Source: DATHAP01 sp963762865 (GTDB lineage Bacteria; Actinomycetota; Actinomycetes; JACCUZ01). Taken from it: DNA of 64,000 nt. The notes beneath the pieces are model-generated. The model was given only the letters and a program-made list of their open reading frames with translations. It ran no database searches and was not told the origin of the DNA. The position numbers were made by a program, and so were the translations under genes. Shown here one piece after another: positions 33,339-41,776 of the stretch (its first letter is position 1; the number at the start of each line of letters is the position of its first letter). The stretch covers positions 1-64,000 of the forward strand of contig CAVXNC010000008.1 in the NCBI GenBank assembly GCA_963762865.1, in the 5' to 3' direction.

Positions 33339-34172
33339 ATGACCTCGCACCACCACGCCATGACCCGCCTCGCCGCGGTCGCCGTCGCGCTGCTCGGCCT
33401 CGTCACCGGGCTGGTCGCGGCCGCGCCGGTGGCCGATGCCGCCGCTGCGCCTCAGGGCCGCGAGCTGCTGGCCAGGGAGCGCGGGTTCGACGTGTCCTAC
33501 CCGCAGTGCGGACGGGTGCTGCCGACGCGGGCCGACTTCGCAGTCGTGGGTGTCGACGGGGGCCGGCCGTTCGACGCGAACCCGTGCCTCGCCGAGCAGA
33601 TCGTGTGGGCACGCGGATTCGGCCGGGTGCAGTACTACGTCAACACCGCCAACCCGGGGCCGCGGCTCTCGGACCACTGGCCGCTGGGCCAGACGTCACC
33701 GCGGGTCTGCAGCCGGTCGAAGCCGGACTCACAGGGCTGCGCCTTCGACTACGGCGTCAATGCGGCGAAGGACGCGTTCGCGCGAGCCCGCGCCGCGGCC
33801 CGCTCGGTCGGTGCGCCGGACGTTCGGCGCAGTGCGTGGTGGCTCGACGTGGAGACGCACAACACCTGGGAGTCCTTGGTGTACGGCGAGCGGACCAAGT
33901 TCCTCCGCAACGACACCGCGGTTCTGGCCGGCATGCGGCACGCGCTGCTGCGGCGCGGTGTGCGGGGCGTCGGTGCCTACAGCACCCAGCACCAGTGGGA
34001 CCGGATCACCGGCGGGGCGTCGCTGGGCTCGGCTCCGGTCTGGTACGCCGGTGTCGGCTCCCGGACGCAGGCGGCGCGGCGCTGCCGGCCGGCCTACTCG
34101 TTCACGGGTGGCCCGGTGCGGATGACGCAGTTCCTCGCCGGCAGCGGGCTGGACGGCGACCTGCGCTGCTGA
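33339..34172 (+). CDS. Secreted DUF1906-like (glycoside-hydrolase-like) protein
   Basis: A signal peptide (MTRLAAVAVALLGLVTGLVA, then AAPVADAAAAP) is followed by a TIM-barrel-like domain beginning ERGFDVSYPQCGRVLPTRAD. FAVVGVDGGRPFDANPC, QYYVNTANPGP, WWLDVETHNTWE and QFLAGSGLDGDLRC follow. The DVSYPQC opening and the WLDVET strand are typical of DUF1906/Rv2525c-like and GH25-like folds. 277 residues. GGGGAG lies before the ATG. It acts outside the cell, perhaps on the wall; no catalytic pair can be stated with certainty. Confidence 0.82.
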   Translation: MTSHHHAMTRLAAVAVALLGLVTGLVAAAPVADAAAAPQGRELLARERGFDVSYPQCGRVLPTRADFAVVGVDGGRPFDANPCLAEQIVWARGFGRVQYYVNTANPGPRLSDHWPLGQTSPRVCSRSKPDSQGCAFDYGVNAAKDAFARARAAARSVGAPDVRRSAWWLDVETHNTWESLVYGERTKFLRNDTAVLAGMRHALLRRGVRGVGAYSTQHQWDRITGGASLGSAPVWYAGVGSRTQAARRCRPAYSFTGGPVRMTQFLAGSGLDGDLRC

Positions 34173-34178
34173 GCCTCG

Positions 34179-35198
34179 CTACCCGTAGAGCGGCGGCCGC
34201 GTCGGCAGGTCGATGGCGACGCGCCCGCCGCTGCGGTAGGAGTCGATGGCCCGGTTCGCGATGACCGCCGCCGCGTAGCCGTCCCAGACGTTCGCCCCGG
34301 GGAGGGCGCTGCCGGTCCGCAGGGCGTCGATCCAGCCCTGCAGCTGCCGGCGGTAGGCCTCGTCGAACCGCCCGAGCCACAGCTCGGGGATGGCGACACC
34401 GCGGCTGAAGTCCTTGGATCGGGTGACCCAGGAGCCGTCGCCCATGACCGCCTGTCCGTGCGAGCCGGTGACGCGGCAGGTCACCTCGTAGCCGAACTGG
34501 TCGTGCCGGAAGGCCTCGACCTCGACGAGCACGCCGCTCTCCGACTCGAGGACGACGAGGATCGGGTCGCGCTCGCCAGCGGGAGTGTGCGGCCCGGGCT
34601 TCCCCGCGAGGACCAGGACGGAGACGAGCTCCTCGTCGAGCAGCCACCGGTTGGCGTCGAACTCGTGGACGACCATGTTGGTGAGGGTCTCCTCGGTCCG
34701 CAGGCCGTACGGAGCGACGGTGTTGCGGTGGATGTTGTGCACGATCAACGGGTCGCCGATGCCTTGCGGGCCGAGCTCGGCCTTCAGGGTGGCGTAGCCG
34801 GGGTCGAAGCGCCGCATGAACCCGAGCTGCACGACCCGCTTGCCGAGGGCGACCTCGGCGTCGAGCACGGCGAGCGCCTGCGCCTCGTCCACCGCGAGCG
34901 GCTTCTCGCACAGGACGGGCTTGCCGGCGGGGAGACCGTCGAGCAGCTGCTGCGCGTGGAACCGGTCGGGCGAGGCGATGAGCACCGCATCCGTGTCGTC
35001 GGCGCCGAAGACCTCCTCGACCGACCCGACGCTTCGCGCGCCGAGGTCCGACGCGAGCGACGCCGCGCGCGACGCGTCGGCGTCGTGGACGACGGTGAGC
35101 CGTGAGCCGGAGACGGTCCGGGCAAGACTCGTCGCATGAGCGGTCCCGATGTTGCCGGTGCCGATGACACCGACGCGCACCGGCTCTGCAAAGACCAT
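34179..35198 (-). CDS. Gfo/Idh/MocA-family oxidoreductase
   Basis: The NAD-binding fold is VRVGVIGTGNIGTAHATSLA and the family signature is PVLCEKPLAVDEAQALAVLD. The C-terminal domain has FMRRFDPGYATLKAEL, VVHEFDANRWLLDEE and LQGWIDALRTG. About 339 residues, like inositol 2-dehydrogenase. The frame's first ATG (35198) is the last base of the adjoining tRNA-His CCA end, so a real start at GTG 35180 (VRVGVIGTG) is possible. Substrate unknown; inositol-like sugars are plausible. It is convergent with the secreted protein gene (6-nt gap). Confidence 0.9.
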   Translation of the reverse strand: MVFAEPVRVGVIGTGNIGTAHATSLARTVSGSRLTVVHDADASRAASLASDLGARSVGSVEEVFGADDTDAVLIASPDRFHAQQLLDGLPAGKPVLCEKPLAVDEAQALAVLDAEVALGKRVVQLGFMRRFDPGYATLKAELGPQGIGDPLIVHNIHRNTVAPYGLRTEETLTNMVVHEFDANRWLLDEELVSVLVLAGKPGPHTPAGERDPILVVLESESGVLVEVEAFRHDQFGYEVTCRVTGSHGQAVMGDGSWVTRSKDFSRGVAIPELWLGRFDEAYRRQLQGWIDALRTGSALPGANVWDGYAAAVIANRAIDSYRSGGRVAIDLPTRPPLYG

Positions 35199-35200
35199 GG

Positions 35201-35274
35201 GGTGAGTGACGGGACTTGAACCCGCGGCCACCTGGACCACAACCAGGTGCTCTACCAGCTGAGCTACACCCACC
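35201..35274 (-). tRNA. tRNA-His (GTG)
   Basis: On the minus strand the acceptor GTGGGTG pairs with CACTCAC. The D-arm is TAGCTCAGCTGGTAGAGC, the anticodon loop is TTGTGGT (anticodon GTG), and the T-arm is GCGGGTTCAAGTCCCGT. The extra 5' G that marks tRNA-His lies at 35274. Discriminator C is at 35201 and the CCA is encoded (35200-35198). Its 3' end coincides with the first ATG of the Gfo/Idh frame. It follows the oligoribonuclease gene, an arrangement seen in many actinobacteria. Confidence 0.95.
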
Positions 35275-35350
35275 ATGGAGCACCGCGCCAGATGTTCCTG
35301 GCCGCGGCGGGGACCAGCATACAAGCGACGCCGACCCTTCCGGGCCGGGC

Positions 35351-35977
35351 TCAGCCCTCCGTGCCGGGCGGCGGCGCCAGCTCGAACCGGGCAGCCATGG
35401 CCTTCGCGGCGTCGCCGTCCGGTCCGGGCTGCGGCACGAAGACCGCCTCCCGGTAGAACTTGAGCTCCTCGATGCTCTCCTGGATGTCGGCCAGTGCGCG
35501 GTGGCCGCCGTGCTTGGCCGGGGTGTTGAAGTACACCCGCGGGAACCAGCGCCGGACGAGCTCCTTGATCGAGGACACGTCGACCAGCCGGTAGTGCAGA
35601 TAGGCGTCCAGGTCCTTCATGTCGCGGGCCAGGAAGCCCCGGTCGACGTAGACCGTGTTGCCGGCCAGCGGGGCCTTGCGCACACCCGGGACGTGAGCCC
35701 GGACGTACGTCAGGACCGCGTCCTCCGCCTCGGCGAGGGTGATGCCGCTCTCCAGCTCGCTGAGCAGGCCGGAGGAGGTGTGCATGCCGCGCACCACGTC
35801 GACCATCTGGTCCAGCGCAGCGGCCGGGGGCTTGATGACGACGTCTACCCCGTCCCCGAGGACGTTGAGCTCTGAGTCGGTGACCAGCGCGGCGACCTCG
35901 ACGAGCGCGTCGTGCTCGAGGGACAGGCCGGTCATCTCGCAGTCGATCCACACCAGTCGCTCGTTGCGCTCCGTCAT
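35351..35977 (-). CDS. orn: Oligoribonuclease
   Basis: A DEDDh exonuclease starting at ATG 35977: MTERNERLVWIDCEMTGLSL holds the D-x-E of Exo I. The His/Asp of Exo III are in KHGGHRALADIQESIEELKF. Length 208, close to the family norm. It degrades 2-5 nt RNAs and pGpG from cyclic-di-GMP breakdown. A longer frame from 36091 adds 38 residues unlike the family and is dropped. It is divergent from the 98-residue protein and is followed by tRNA-His. Confidence 0.96.
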   Translation of the reverse strand: MTERNERLVWIDCEMTGLSLEHDALVEVAALVTDSELNVLGDGVDVVIKPPAAALDQMVDVVRGMHTSSGLLSELESGITLAEAEDAVLTYVRAHVPGVRKAPLAGNTVYVDRGFLARDMKDLDAYLHYRLVDVSSIKELVRRWFPRVYFNTPAKHGGHRALADIQESIEELKFYREAVFVPQPGPDGDAAKAMAARFELAPPPGTEG

Positions 35978-36126
35978 GGGCGCCAACCCTAGACGGCACG
36001 TGCGGGCGCGCTGCCCCAGCACGTGCTGACTACTGAAAGTTAGGAAGACGTGACTATCTGTTGGGTATCGGTGGGGCGTTACAGGGCGCATGCTGGGAGC
36101 ACCACTTCCGGGGGACGGACAGGGCC

Positions 36127-36423
36127 ATGGGTCGGCACGAGGAGCAGCGCCGTCGCGACGAGCGACGCGGCACCGCGCTGCGCGACGACCATGGGATCGA
36201 GGTGATCGGGCACCGGCACCTCGCCGCCCCGCCCGTCGACGAGGACGGGACTCCCTACGAGGAGCCGGACCAGTTCGGCCTGCGGATCAGCTGGCAGAGC
36301 GAGGAGGAGCGGCTCGAGGCAGCCGAGTTCCTGCTCGCCACCCGGATCCAGGAGGACACCCGGCAGCGGCTCAGCCGGGAGATCGACGAGCTGCGGCAGC
36401 GCGAGGCCGACACCGACGACTGA
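36127..36423 (+). CDS. Conserved-type hypothetical protein, charged and helical
   Basis: Start ATG 36127 (MGRHEEQRRRDERRGTALRD) gives 98 residues; a longer frame from 36061 adds 22 unconvincing residues. After a basic opening come IEVIGHRHLAAPPVDEDGTP and a strongly helical charged part (WQSEEERLEAAEFLLATRIQ, QRLSREIDELRQREAD). There is no membrane helix or metal motif. It is divergent from oligoribonuclease, so a shared promoter region lies between. Function unknown. Confidence 0.62.
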   Translation: MGRHEEQRRRDERRGTALRDDHGIEVIGHRHLAAPPVDEDGTPYEEPDQFGLRISWQSEEERLEAAEFLLATRIQEDTRQRLSREIDELRQREADTDD

Positions 36424-36475
36424 CGGCGCGCTGTCGGTCGGTGCTCGGCTGACGCCTCCGCGGTCCCGCGATCGG

Positions 36476-36549
36476 TGCCCCCGGCAGGGATCGAACCTGC
36501 GACCGTCCGCTTAGAAGGCGGCTGCTCTTGTCCGCTGAGCTACGGGGGC
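36476..36549 (-). tRNA. tRNA-Arg (TCT)
   Basis: On the minus strand the acceptor GCCCCCG pairs fully with CGGGGGC. The D-arm is TAGCTCAGCGGACAAGAGCA, the anticodon loop is CTTCTAA (anticodon TCT), and the T-arm is CGCAGGTTCGATCCCTGC. Discriminator A is at 36476. The next bases are CCG, so CCA is added after transcription. Confidence 0.93.
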
Positions 36550-36731
36550 TCGTGGACCGAGCCGGACCACGGGGCTCCACGTTACCGACGGTGGTGCTGG
36601 CCACACGTCGGTTGACGAGTCAGCGCCCTGGGACCAGCCGGCCCTTCTCCGCAGAGTGATGGCGAGCCGCGGCAACCGCGGCAGCCAGCCACCTGCGCCG
36701 GGACGGACCCGGCACCAGCCGAGGAGTCCCG

Positions 36732-37478
36732 ATGTCCCTGATGGTCGGAGAGCCGCGTTCCGTCGAGGTCCCCAGCCCCCGCACACCGCTGGACCCGCCC
36801 GGTCGCTACGCGCGGAGCCCGCGCCGCGCCGAGACCTTCTACCGCAGGGCGGCCGGCTCAGCCGCGTTCCTGTCCGGGCTGCTGGTGTTCGTCAGCATCC
36901 TGATGATCCCCTTCGACGGCGTCGGCTCGGAGGGCTACCTGCGCTCCAACGCCGAGCACCCCGACGCGATCCGCTGGGCCGCCGTCGTCCTGCACTACGG
37001 CTTCCTGCTGCTGGTGCCCGCGGCGCTCGGGATGGGCTACCTGGCCCGCCGCGGCTCGCGATCGCTGGCCAACCTCGGTCTGGTGCTCGCGGTGCTCGGC
37101 TCGGGACTGTCAGGCCTGATGGCCGTCGACTACTACGACCTCGCGCTCGCCACCACGCTGCCGATGGACCAGGCCGTCGAGGTGTACGACGCGGCCGCTG
37201 CGACAGCCGGCGCCGCCCCGATGTTCATCCAGCTCCCGTCGATCCTGGGCACCATGCTCGGGACGATCCTGCTGGCCTTCGCCTTCCGCCGGGCGGGCTT
37301 CGGCAGCTGGTTCGCGCCGATCGCGATGACAGCCGGGTGGGTCGTCTTCCTCGCCGGAGCACAGCACTTCGTCTGGGCGGCGGTCGGCACCGGGCTGCTC
37401 GCCGCGGCCACCGTGCTCATCGGCCTGCGCATCCTCTACGCCTCGGACCAGGAGTGGGAGACCGGCATCCCGGACTGA
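36732..37478 (+). CDS. Six-helix hypothetical membrane protein
   Basis: The first 45 residues are soluble (MSLMVGEPRSVEVPSPRTPL). Six membrane helices follow, among them AAFLSGLLVFVSILMIPFDG, VLHYGFLLLVPAALGMGYLA, LVLAVLGSGLSGLMAVDYYD, LGTMLGTILLAFAFRRAGFG and AVGTGLLAAATVLIGLRILY. The C-terminus is short and acidic. It resembles small actinobacterial DUF4386-like proteins in layout, but I cannot place it in a family. No Shine-Dalgarno-like sequence stands out, and the next gene starts 80 nt downstream. Confidence 0.72.
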   Translation: MSLMVGEPRSVEVPSPRTPLDPPGRYARSPRRAETFYRRAAGSAAFLSGLLVFVSILMIPFDGVGSEGYLRSNAEHPDAIRWAAVVLHYGFLLLVPAALGMGYLARRGSRSLANLGLVLAVLGSGLSGLMAVDYYDLALATTLPMDQAVEVYDAAAATAGAAPMFIQLPSILGTMLGTILLAFAFRRAGFGSWFAPIAMTAGWVVFLAGAQHFVWAAVGTGLLAAATVLIGLRILYASDQEWETGIPD

Positions 37479-37557
37479 CCACGGCCGACGCCGACGGGGC
37501 GCCTCTGGCACGCAGTTGCGTGTGGCGGCGTCCCGTGGCGCGTGGATCTACGCGAGG

Positions 37558-39270
37558 ATGACGACCATGGTCACGGGCGTGGATCCCGGCGGCCTGCTGG
37601 TGGCCCTCGACGGCTTGCACCGGCAGGTCGCCTCGCTGCGCCTCCCGCTCGAGGCCCCCGATGCGGAGCGTGGCCGCCGGATGCAGCGCGAGGTGACCGA
37701 GCAGCTCGAGGACTACGTCCTGCCGCGGCTGCGCCGGCTGGACGCGCCGCTGCTCGCGGTGGTCGGCGGTCCGACCGGGGCCGGCAAGTCGACGCTGGTC
37801 AACTCCCTCGTCGGCATCCGGGTCAGTGCAGCCGGCGTGCTGCGGCCGACGACGCGGTCCGCGGTCCTGGCCTACAACCCGACCGACGCCCTGTGGTTCG
37901 AGGACGAGCGCATCCTGCCGGGGCTGCGCCGCACGACCGGCGACGGCGCCAACGACCCAGCGGCGCTCCGGCTCGCGCCGAGTGAGCGGATCCCCGCGGG
38001 CCTCGCCGTCCTGGACGCCCCCGACATCGACTCGGTCGTCACCAGCAACCGCGACCTCGCCACCCAGCTCCTGGCCGCGGCCGACATGTGGCTCTTCGTC
38101 ACGACGGCTGCGCGCTACGCGGACGCCGTGCCGTGGGAGTTCCTGCGCGCGGCGGTGACCCGGGGCACGGCCGTCGCGGTCGTCCTCGACCGGGTCCCCG
38201 AGGGCGCCACCGAGGAGGTGAGCGGGCACCTGGGGGCGATGCTGACCGAACAGGGGCTCGGCGGCGCACCGCTCTTCGTGATCGCGGAGACGACGACCTT
38301 CGACGCCCTCCTCCCGCCCGAGGTCGTCGAGCCGGTCCGGACCTGGCTGCACGGTCTCGCGGCCGACTCCTCGCTGCGCGCCGCCGTGGTGCGGCACACC
38401 CTTGACGGTGCGGTGCGCTCCCTGGGCGCGCGTGTCTTCGTCCTCGCCGCTGCGGCCGACGCGCAGGCGGAGACCGTCGACCGCCTGCGACGTACTGTCG
38501 ACGCGTCCTTCGACGAGGCGCAGGCACTCGTCGACGAGGCGAGCAGCGACGGCTCACTGCTGCGCGGTGAGGTGATGGCCCGCTGGCAGGAGTTCGTCGG
38601 GACCGGCGAGCTGATGCGGTCGCTGGAGGCGAAGGTCGGCCGGGTCCGCGACCGGGTGACCGCAGCGGTGCAGGGCAAGCCGGCGCCGGGCGACGACCTG
38701 GTCGAGGCCCTCGAGTCCGGTGTCGAGGCGCTCGTACGGTCGGCGGCCGACGCCGCCGCCGAGCAGGTGGCCACCGCCTGGTCCGCCGACCCCGCCGGGC
38801 GCGAGCTGCTCGACGAGTCGCTGCGCCGGGCATCGCCGGAGCTGCAGGCACGGACCGAGCGGGCCGTGCGCGAGTGGCAGGGCGGGATCCTGGAGATGGT
38901 GCGCAGCCAGGGGCAGGGCAAGCGCCGCTCCGCGCGCTACCTTGCGTTCGGGGTCAACGGCCTCGGGCTGATGGTGATGATCGTGGTCTTCGCGCACACC
39001 GGGGGACTGGTTGCGGGTGAGATCGCGGTGGCCGGCGGCGCGTCCGCGCTGAGCCAGAAGCTGCTCGAGGCCGTCCTCGGCGACCAGGCGGTCCGGACGA
39101 TGGCCGACACGGCGCGCGCCGACCTCAACGCCCGGGTCGCCGAGCTGCTCGGTGCCGAGCGAGAGCGCTACCTCACGAAGGTCGACGTCGCCGAGGTCGA
39201 CGCGGCCGCCGGGCAGGCGCTGCGCGCGACGGTCCAGGAGATCGAGGACGCGCGGATGGTGGACCGGTGA
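37558..39270 (+). CDS. Dynamin-like/YfjP-type GTPase, first of a tandem pair
   Basis: ATG 37558 (MTTMVTGVDPGGLLVALDGL) follows GAGG. The 570-residue protein has a P-loop VVGGPTGAGKSTLVNSLVG near residue 70, a switch II DxxG-like DAPDIDSVV and no clear N/TKxD, where VVLDRVPEGATEEVS stands instead. A long helical stalk (residues 260-440) follows, then a hydrophobic hairpin FGVNGLGLMVMIVVFAHTGG near residue 470. These features fit membrane-associated dynamin-like GTPases. The next gene, 20 nt on, encodes a related GTPase, as in other actinobacterial pairs. Confidence 0.85.
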   Translation: MTTMVTGVDPGGLLVALDGLHRQVASLRLPLEAPDAERGRRMQREVTEQLEDYVLPRLRRLDAPLLAVVGGPTGAGKSTLVNSLVGIRVSAAGVLRPTTRSAVLAYNPTDALWFEDERILPGLRRTTGDGANDPAALRLAPSERIPAGLAVLDAPDIDSVVTSNRDLATQLLAAADMWLFVTTAARYADAVPWEFLRAAVTRGTAVAVVLDRVPEGATEEVSGHLGAMLTEQGLGGAPLFVIAETTTFDALLPPEVVEPVRTWLHGLAADSSLRAAVVRHTLDGAVRSLGARVFVLAAAADAQAETVDRLRRTVDASFDEAQALVDEASSDGSLLRGEVMARWQEFVGTGELMRSLEAKVGRVRDRVTAAVQGKPAPGDDLVEALESGVEALVRSAADAAAEQVATAWSADPAGRELLDESLRRASPELQARTERAVREWQGGILEMVRSQGQGKRRSARYLAFGVNGLGLMVMIVVFAHTGGLVAGEIAVAGGASALSQKLLEAVLGDQAVRTMADTARADLNARVAELLGAERERYLTKVDVAEVDAAAGQALRATVQEIEDARMVDR

Positions 39271-39289
39271 CCGCGCGGGTGAGTCGGCC

Positions 39290-40960
39290 GTGACCCCACG
39301 ACTGCGCGGCCGGCACCGCCGGGCCGACCTGCCCGGCATGCTGATCGCCCTCGACGAGGCGATCGACGCGCTGGACGGCCGCGCCGACCCCGAGGCCGTC
39401 AGCAGGGCGCTGGCCGTCGGCGCTCGGGCGGGGGAACGGCTGCGGCTGTCGGGCGAGCACACCGTCGTCGCGCTGGCCGGCTCCACAGGCAGCGGCAAGT
39501 CCTCCTTGTTCAACTCGCTGGCGGGCGAGCAGCTGTCGCCCGAAGGTGTGCGCCGGCCGACCACGTCGAGGGCGTACGCCTGCGTCTGGGGTGCGGAGGG
39601 CGCGACCTCGTTGGTGCAGTGGCTCGGCGTCCCGCGGCGGCAGACGTCCTGGCGGCACGGGACGGGAGACGCGTGGGGGCGCGCGATCGGCGGCCGGGCG
39701 GCGCCCGAGGACGAGCTCGACGGGCTGGTCCTGCTGGACCTGCCCGACCACGACTCCACCGTCGTCGAGCACCGGATAGAGGTGGACCGGCTGGTCGAGC
39801 TGGTCGACCTGCTCGTCTGGGTCGTGGACCCGCAGAAGTACGCCGACCAGGCGCTGCACGAGCGCTACCTCCGGCGGCTGTCCGGGCACTCGGCCGTCAC
39901 CCTCGTGGTGCTCAACCAGGTGGACACGGTGAACCCCTTCGCAGCGGCCGAGTGCGCCGAGGACCTGCGCCGGCTGCTCGACGAGGACGGGCTGCGCCGC
40001 TCGCCGGTGCTGACGACGTCGGTGCGCACCGGAGCCGGCCTGCTGGAGCTGCGGACGCTGCTGGCCGACGCGGTGTCCCGACGGCGCGCGCGCAACGACC
40101 GGCTGGTCGCCGACGTCGAGGACGTCGTGGAGGGCCTGGTGGCGTCGGTGGCGGCCGAGGAGCCGCACGGCGTGCGGCCGGCCGAACGCGGTCACCTGGT
40201 CGAGGCGCTGGCGACGTCGGCGGGGGTGCCGGTCATCGGACGCGCCGTCGAGGAGTCGTGGCGGCTGCGCGCCGACGGTGCGCTGGGCTGGCCGCCGACC
40301 CGGTGGGTGCGGCGGCTGCGGCCGGACCCGCTGCGCCGGCTGCACCTCAAGCCGGGGGAGCGCAAGCAGGTCCGGGCGGCGATGGTCCGGTCGTCGGTGC
40401 CGGAGCCGACGCCGGTGCAGCGCGCGCAGGTCGACAGCGCGCTGCGCGAGGTGTGCGACGTGGCAGCAGGTGGCCTGCCCGAGCCGTGGCAGCGCGCTGT
40501 GCGGGAGGCCGCGCAGGGGCGGTCCGGCGACGTACGGGACGCTCTGGACAAGGCGGTGGTGGGCACCGACCTCGGCGCCGAGCGGACACCACTGTGGTGG
40601 CGCGCCGCCGGGGCGCTGCAGTGGCTGCTCGTTCTTGCGGCGGTGGTCGGCGCGGGCTGGTTGCTGCTGCTCGGTGTGGGGTCCTACCTGCGCCTCCCGG
40701 ACCCACCGACGCCCGACGTCGCCGGCATCGCCGTCCCGACGTTGCTTCTCGTCGGTGGTCTGCTGCTCGGTCTCCTGCTGGCGCTGGTCGGCCGCGCGAG
40801 CGCGAAGGGTGGCGCGGTGATGCGTCGTCGACGGGCCGAGTCGCGGCTCCGGTCGTCGATCGAGAAGGTCGCCGACGAGCTGATGCTCGCCCCGGTCGAG
40901 GCCGAGCTGGCGCGCCACCAGCGGGCGCGCGCCGCCCTCGACCGGGCACGCACCGGCTGA
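39290..40960 (+). CDS. GTPase with C-terminal membrane helices, second of the pair
   Basis: GTG 39290 (MTPRLRGRHRRADLPGMLIA) gives 556 residues. The GTPase motifs are complete here: P-loop ALAGSTGSGKSSLFNSLAG, switch II LDLPDHDSTVVEHRI and G4 LNQVDTVN. Two adjoining membrane helices lie near the C-terminus (LQWLLVLAAVVGAGWLLLL and TLLLVGGLLLGLLLALVGR), and the end is basic. It begins 20 nt after the first GTPase, so the two are co-transcribed and may act as a heteromer, this partner anchoring the other. Confidence 0.87.
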   Translation: MTPRLRGRHRRADLPGMLIALDEAIDALDGRADPEAVSRALAVGARAGERLRLSGEHTVVALAGSTGSGKSSLFNSLAGEQLSPEGVRRPTTSRAYACVWGAEGATSLVQWLGVPRRQTSWRHGTGDAWGRAIGGRAAPEDELDGLVLLDLPDHDSTVVEHRIEVDRLVELVDLLVWVVDPQKYADQALHERYLRRLSGHSAVTLVVLNQVDTVNPFAAAECAEDLRRLLDEDGLRRSPVLTTSVRTGAGLLELRTLLADAVSRRRARNDRLVADVEDVVEGLVASVAAEEPHGVRPAERGHLVEALATSAGVPVIGRAVEESWRLRADGALGWPPTRWVRRLRPDPLRRLHLKPGERKQVRAAMVRSSVPEPTPVQRAQVDSALREVCDVAAGGLPEPWQRAVREAAQGRSGDVRDALDKAVVGTDLGAERTPLWWRAAGALQWLLVLAAVVGAGWLLLLGVGSYLRLPDPPTPDVAGIAVPTLLLVGGLLLGLLLALVGRASAKGGAVMRRRRAESRLRSSIEKVADELMLAPVEAELARHQRARAALDRARTG

Positions 40961-41098
40961 CGGTCGTCCACAGCTGACGACCTGTTCGTCGTCCTCCACA
41001 GATCCGCCTGGAGGTCTGTTGCCGTCGCGGTGTCGCGCGACATCGTCGGGTCACGCGGCACCGGCCGCGCAGCGCGGTCGACGGACAGGAAGGCGACG

Positions 41099-41578
41099 AT
41101 GGCGAACGAGACGGTTGTCACGGTGACGGGGTACGTCGCGCAGGAGCCGGTCCTGCGCCTCACGGGGTCGGGCACCAAGGTGGTCAACTTCCGGGTGGCC
41201 ACCACGGAGCGGCGCTACGACAGGGGCGTCAACGGGTGGCGCGACGGCGACACCCTGTTCTTCTCGGTGAGCTGCTGGCGGACCCTCGGGGAGAACATCC
41301 TCGACTCGCTCAAGAAGGGCGACCCGGTCGTGGTGCAGGGCCGGCTCCGGGACGGCTCCTGGGAGAAGGACGGCGTCACCTACTCCAAGGTCGAGATCGA
41401 GGCGTCCGCGGTCGGGCACGACCTGTCGAAGGGGGTGAGCCAGTTCACCAAGTCGACGCTGCAGCCGCGGGAACCGTTCGTCGAGGTGGTCGCCGAGCAG
41501 CCGACCGGCGTCGGTGACGACCTCGGTGACGACCTCGGTGACGAGCCTGACCGGGACGTGTCGCACCCCGCTGCCTGA
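41099..41578 (+). CDS. ssb: Single-stranded DNA-binding protein paralogue (SsbB-type)
   Basis: ATG 41099 (MANETVVTVTGYVAQEPVLR) gives 159 residues. The OB fold is clear: GTKVVNFRVATTERRYDRGV, DTLFFSVSCWRTLGENIL and VVVQGRLRDGSWEKDGVTYS. The C-terminal tail lacks the DDDIPF-type tip that recruits repair proteins, and ends DEPDRDVSHPAA after a short acidic repeat. Streptomyces has a similar tail-less SsbB beside the main SSB. It precedes the ettA gene by about 200 bp. Confidence 0.92.
   Translation: MANETVVTVTGYVAQEPVLRLTGSGTKVVNFRVATTERRYDRGVNGWRDGDTLFFSVSCWRTLGENILDSLKKGDPVVVQGRLRDGSWEKDGVTYSKVEIEASAVGHDLSKGVSQFTKSTLQPREPFVEVVAEQPTGVGDDLGDDLGDEPDRDVSHPAA
41511..41546 (+). repeat. Three tandem 12-bp repeats inside the SSB tail
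   Basis: TCGGTGACGACC is repeated at 41511, 41523 and 41535 (the last copy has GAGC). The repeats encode the acidic GDDLGDDLGDE stretch of the tail. Confidence 0.85.
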
Positions 41579-41776
41579 GGCGCGCGCACGACATCAGACT
41601 CGCGCCCGGGTCGCCGCCGATCCCTCCCCCGGTTCCGGTCGGTGGCCCGGGCGCGACCCCAACGGTGGGTCTGAGCCACGTCCGGCCGCGTGCGCTCGAT
41701 GTGACCTCGCCGCTCCCGCTGAGGCAGGATGGAAGCCTTCCCCCTGCACGGCGACATGGACGGCGGACGGTTTCTC

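Noticed and set aside
30467..33406. Longer start of the FtsX permease at 33406
   Set aside because: The first 58 residues are not hydrophobic or conserved in type and run over the divergent promoter region. ATG 33232 gives the usual short basic N-terminus before helix 1.
34179..35999. 606-residue frame extending the Gfo/Idh gene through tRNA-His and oligoribonuclease
   Set aside because: The extra 267 residues are translated from the tRNA and the wrong frame of orn. The family start lies at 35198 or 35180.
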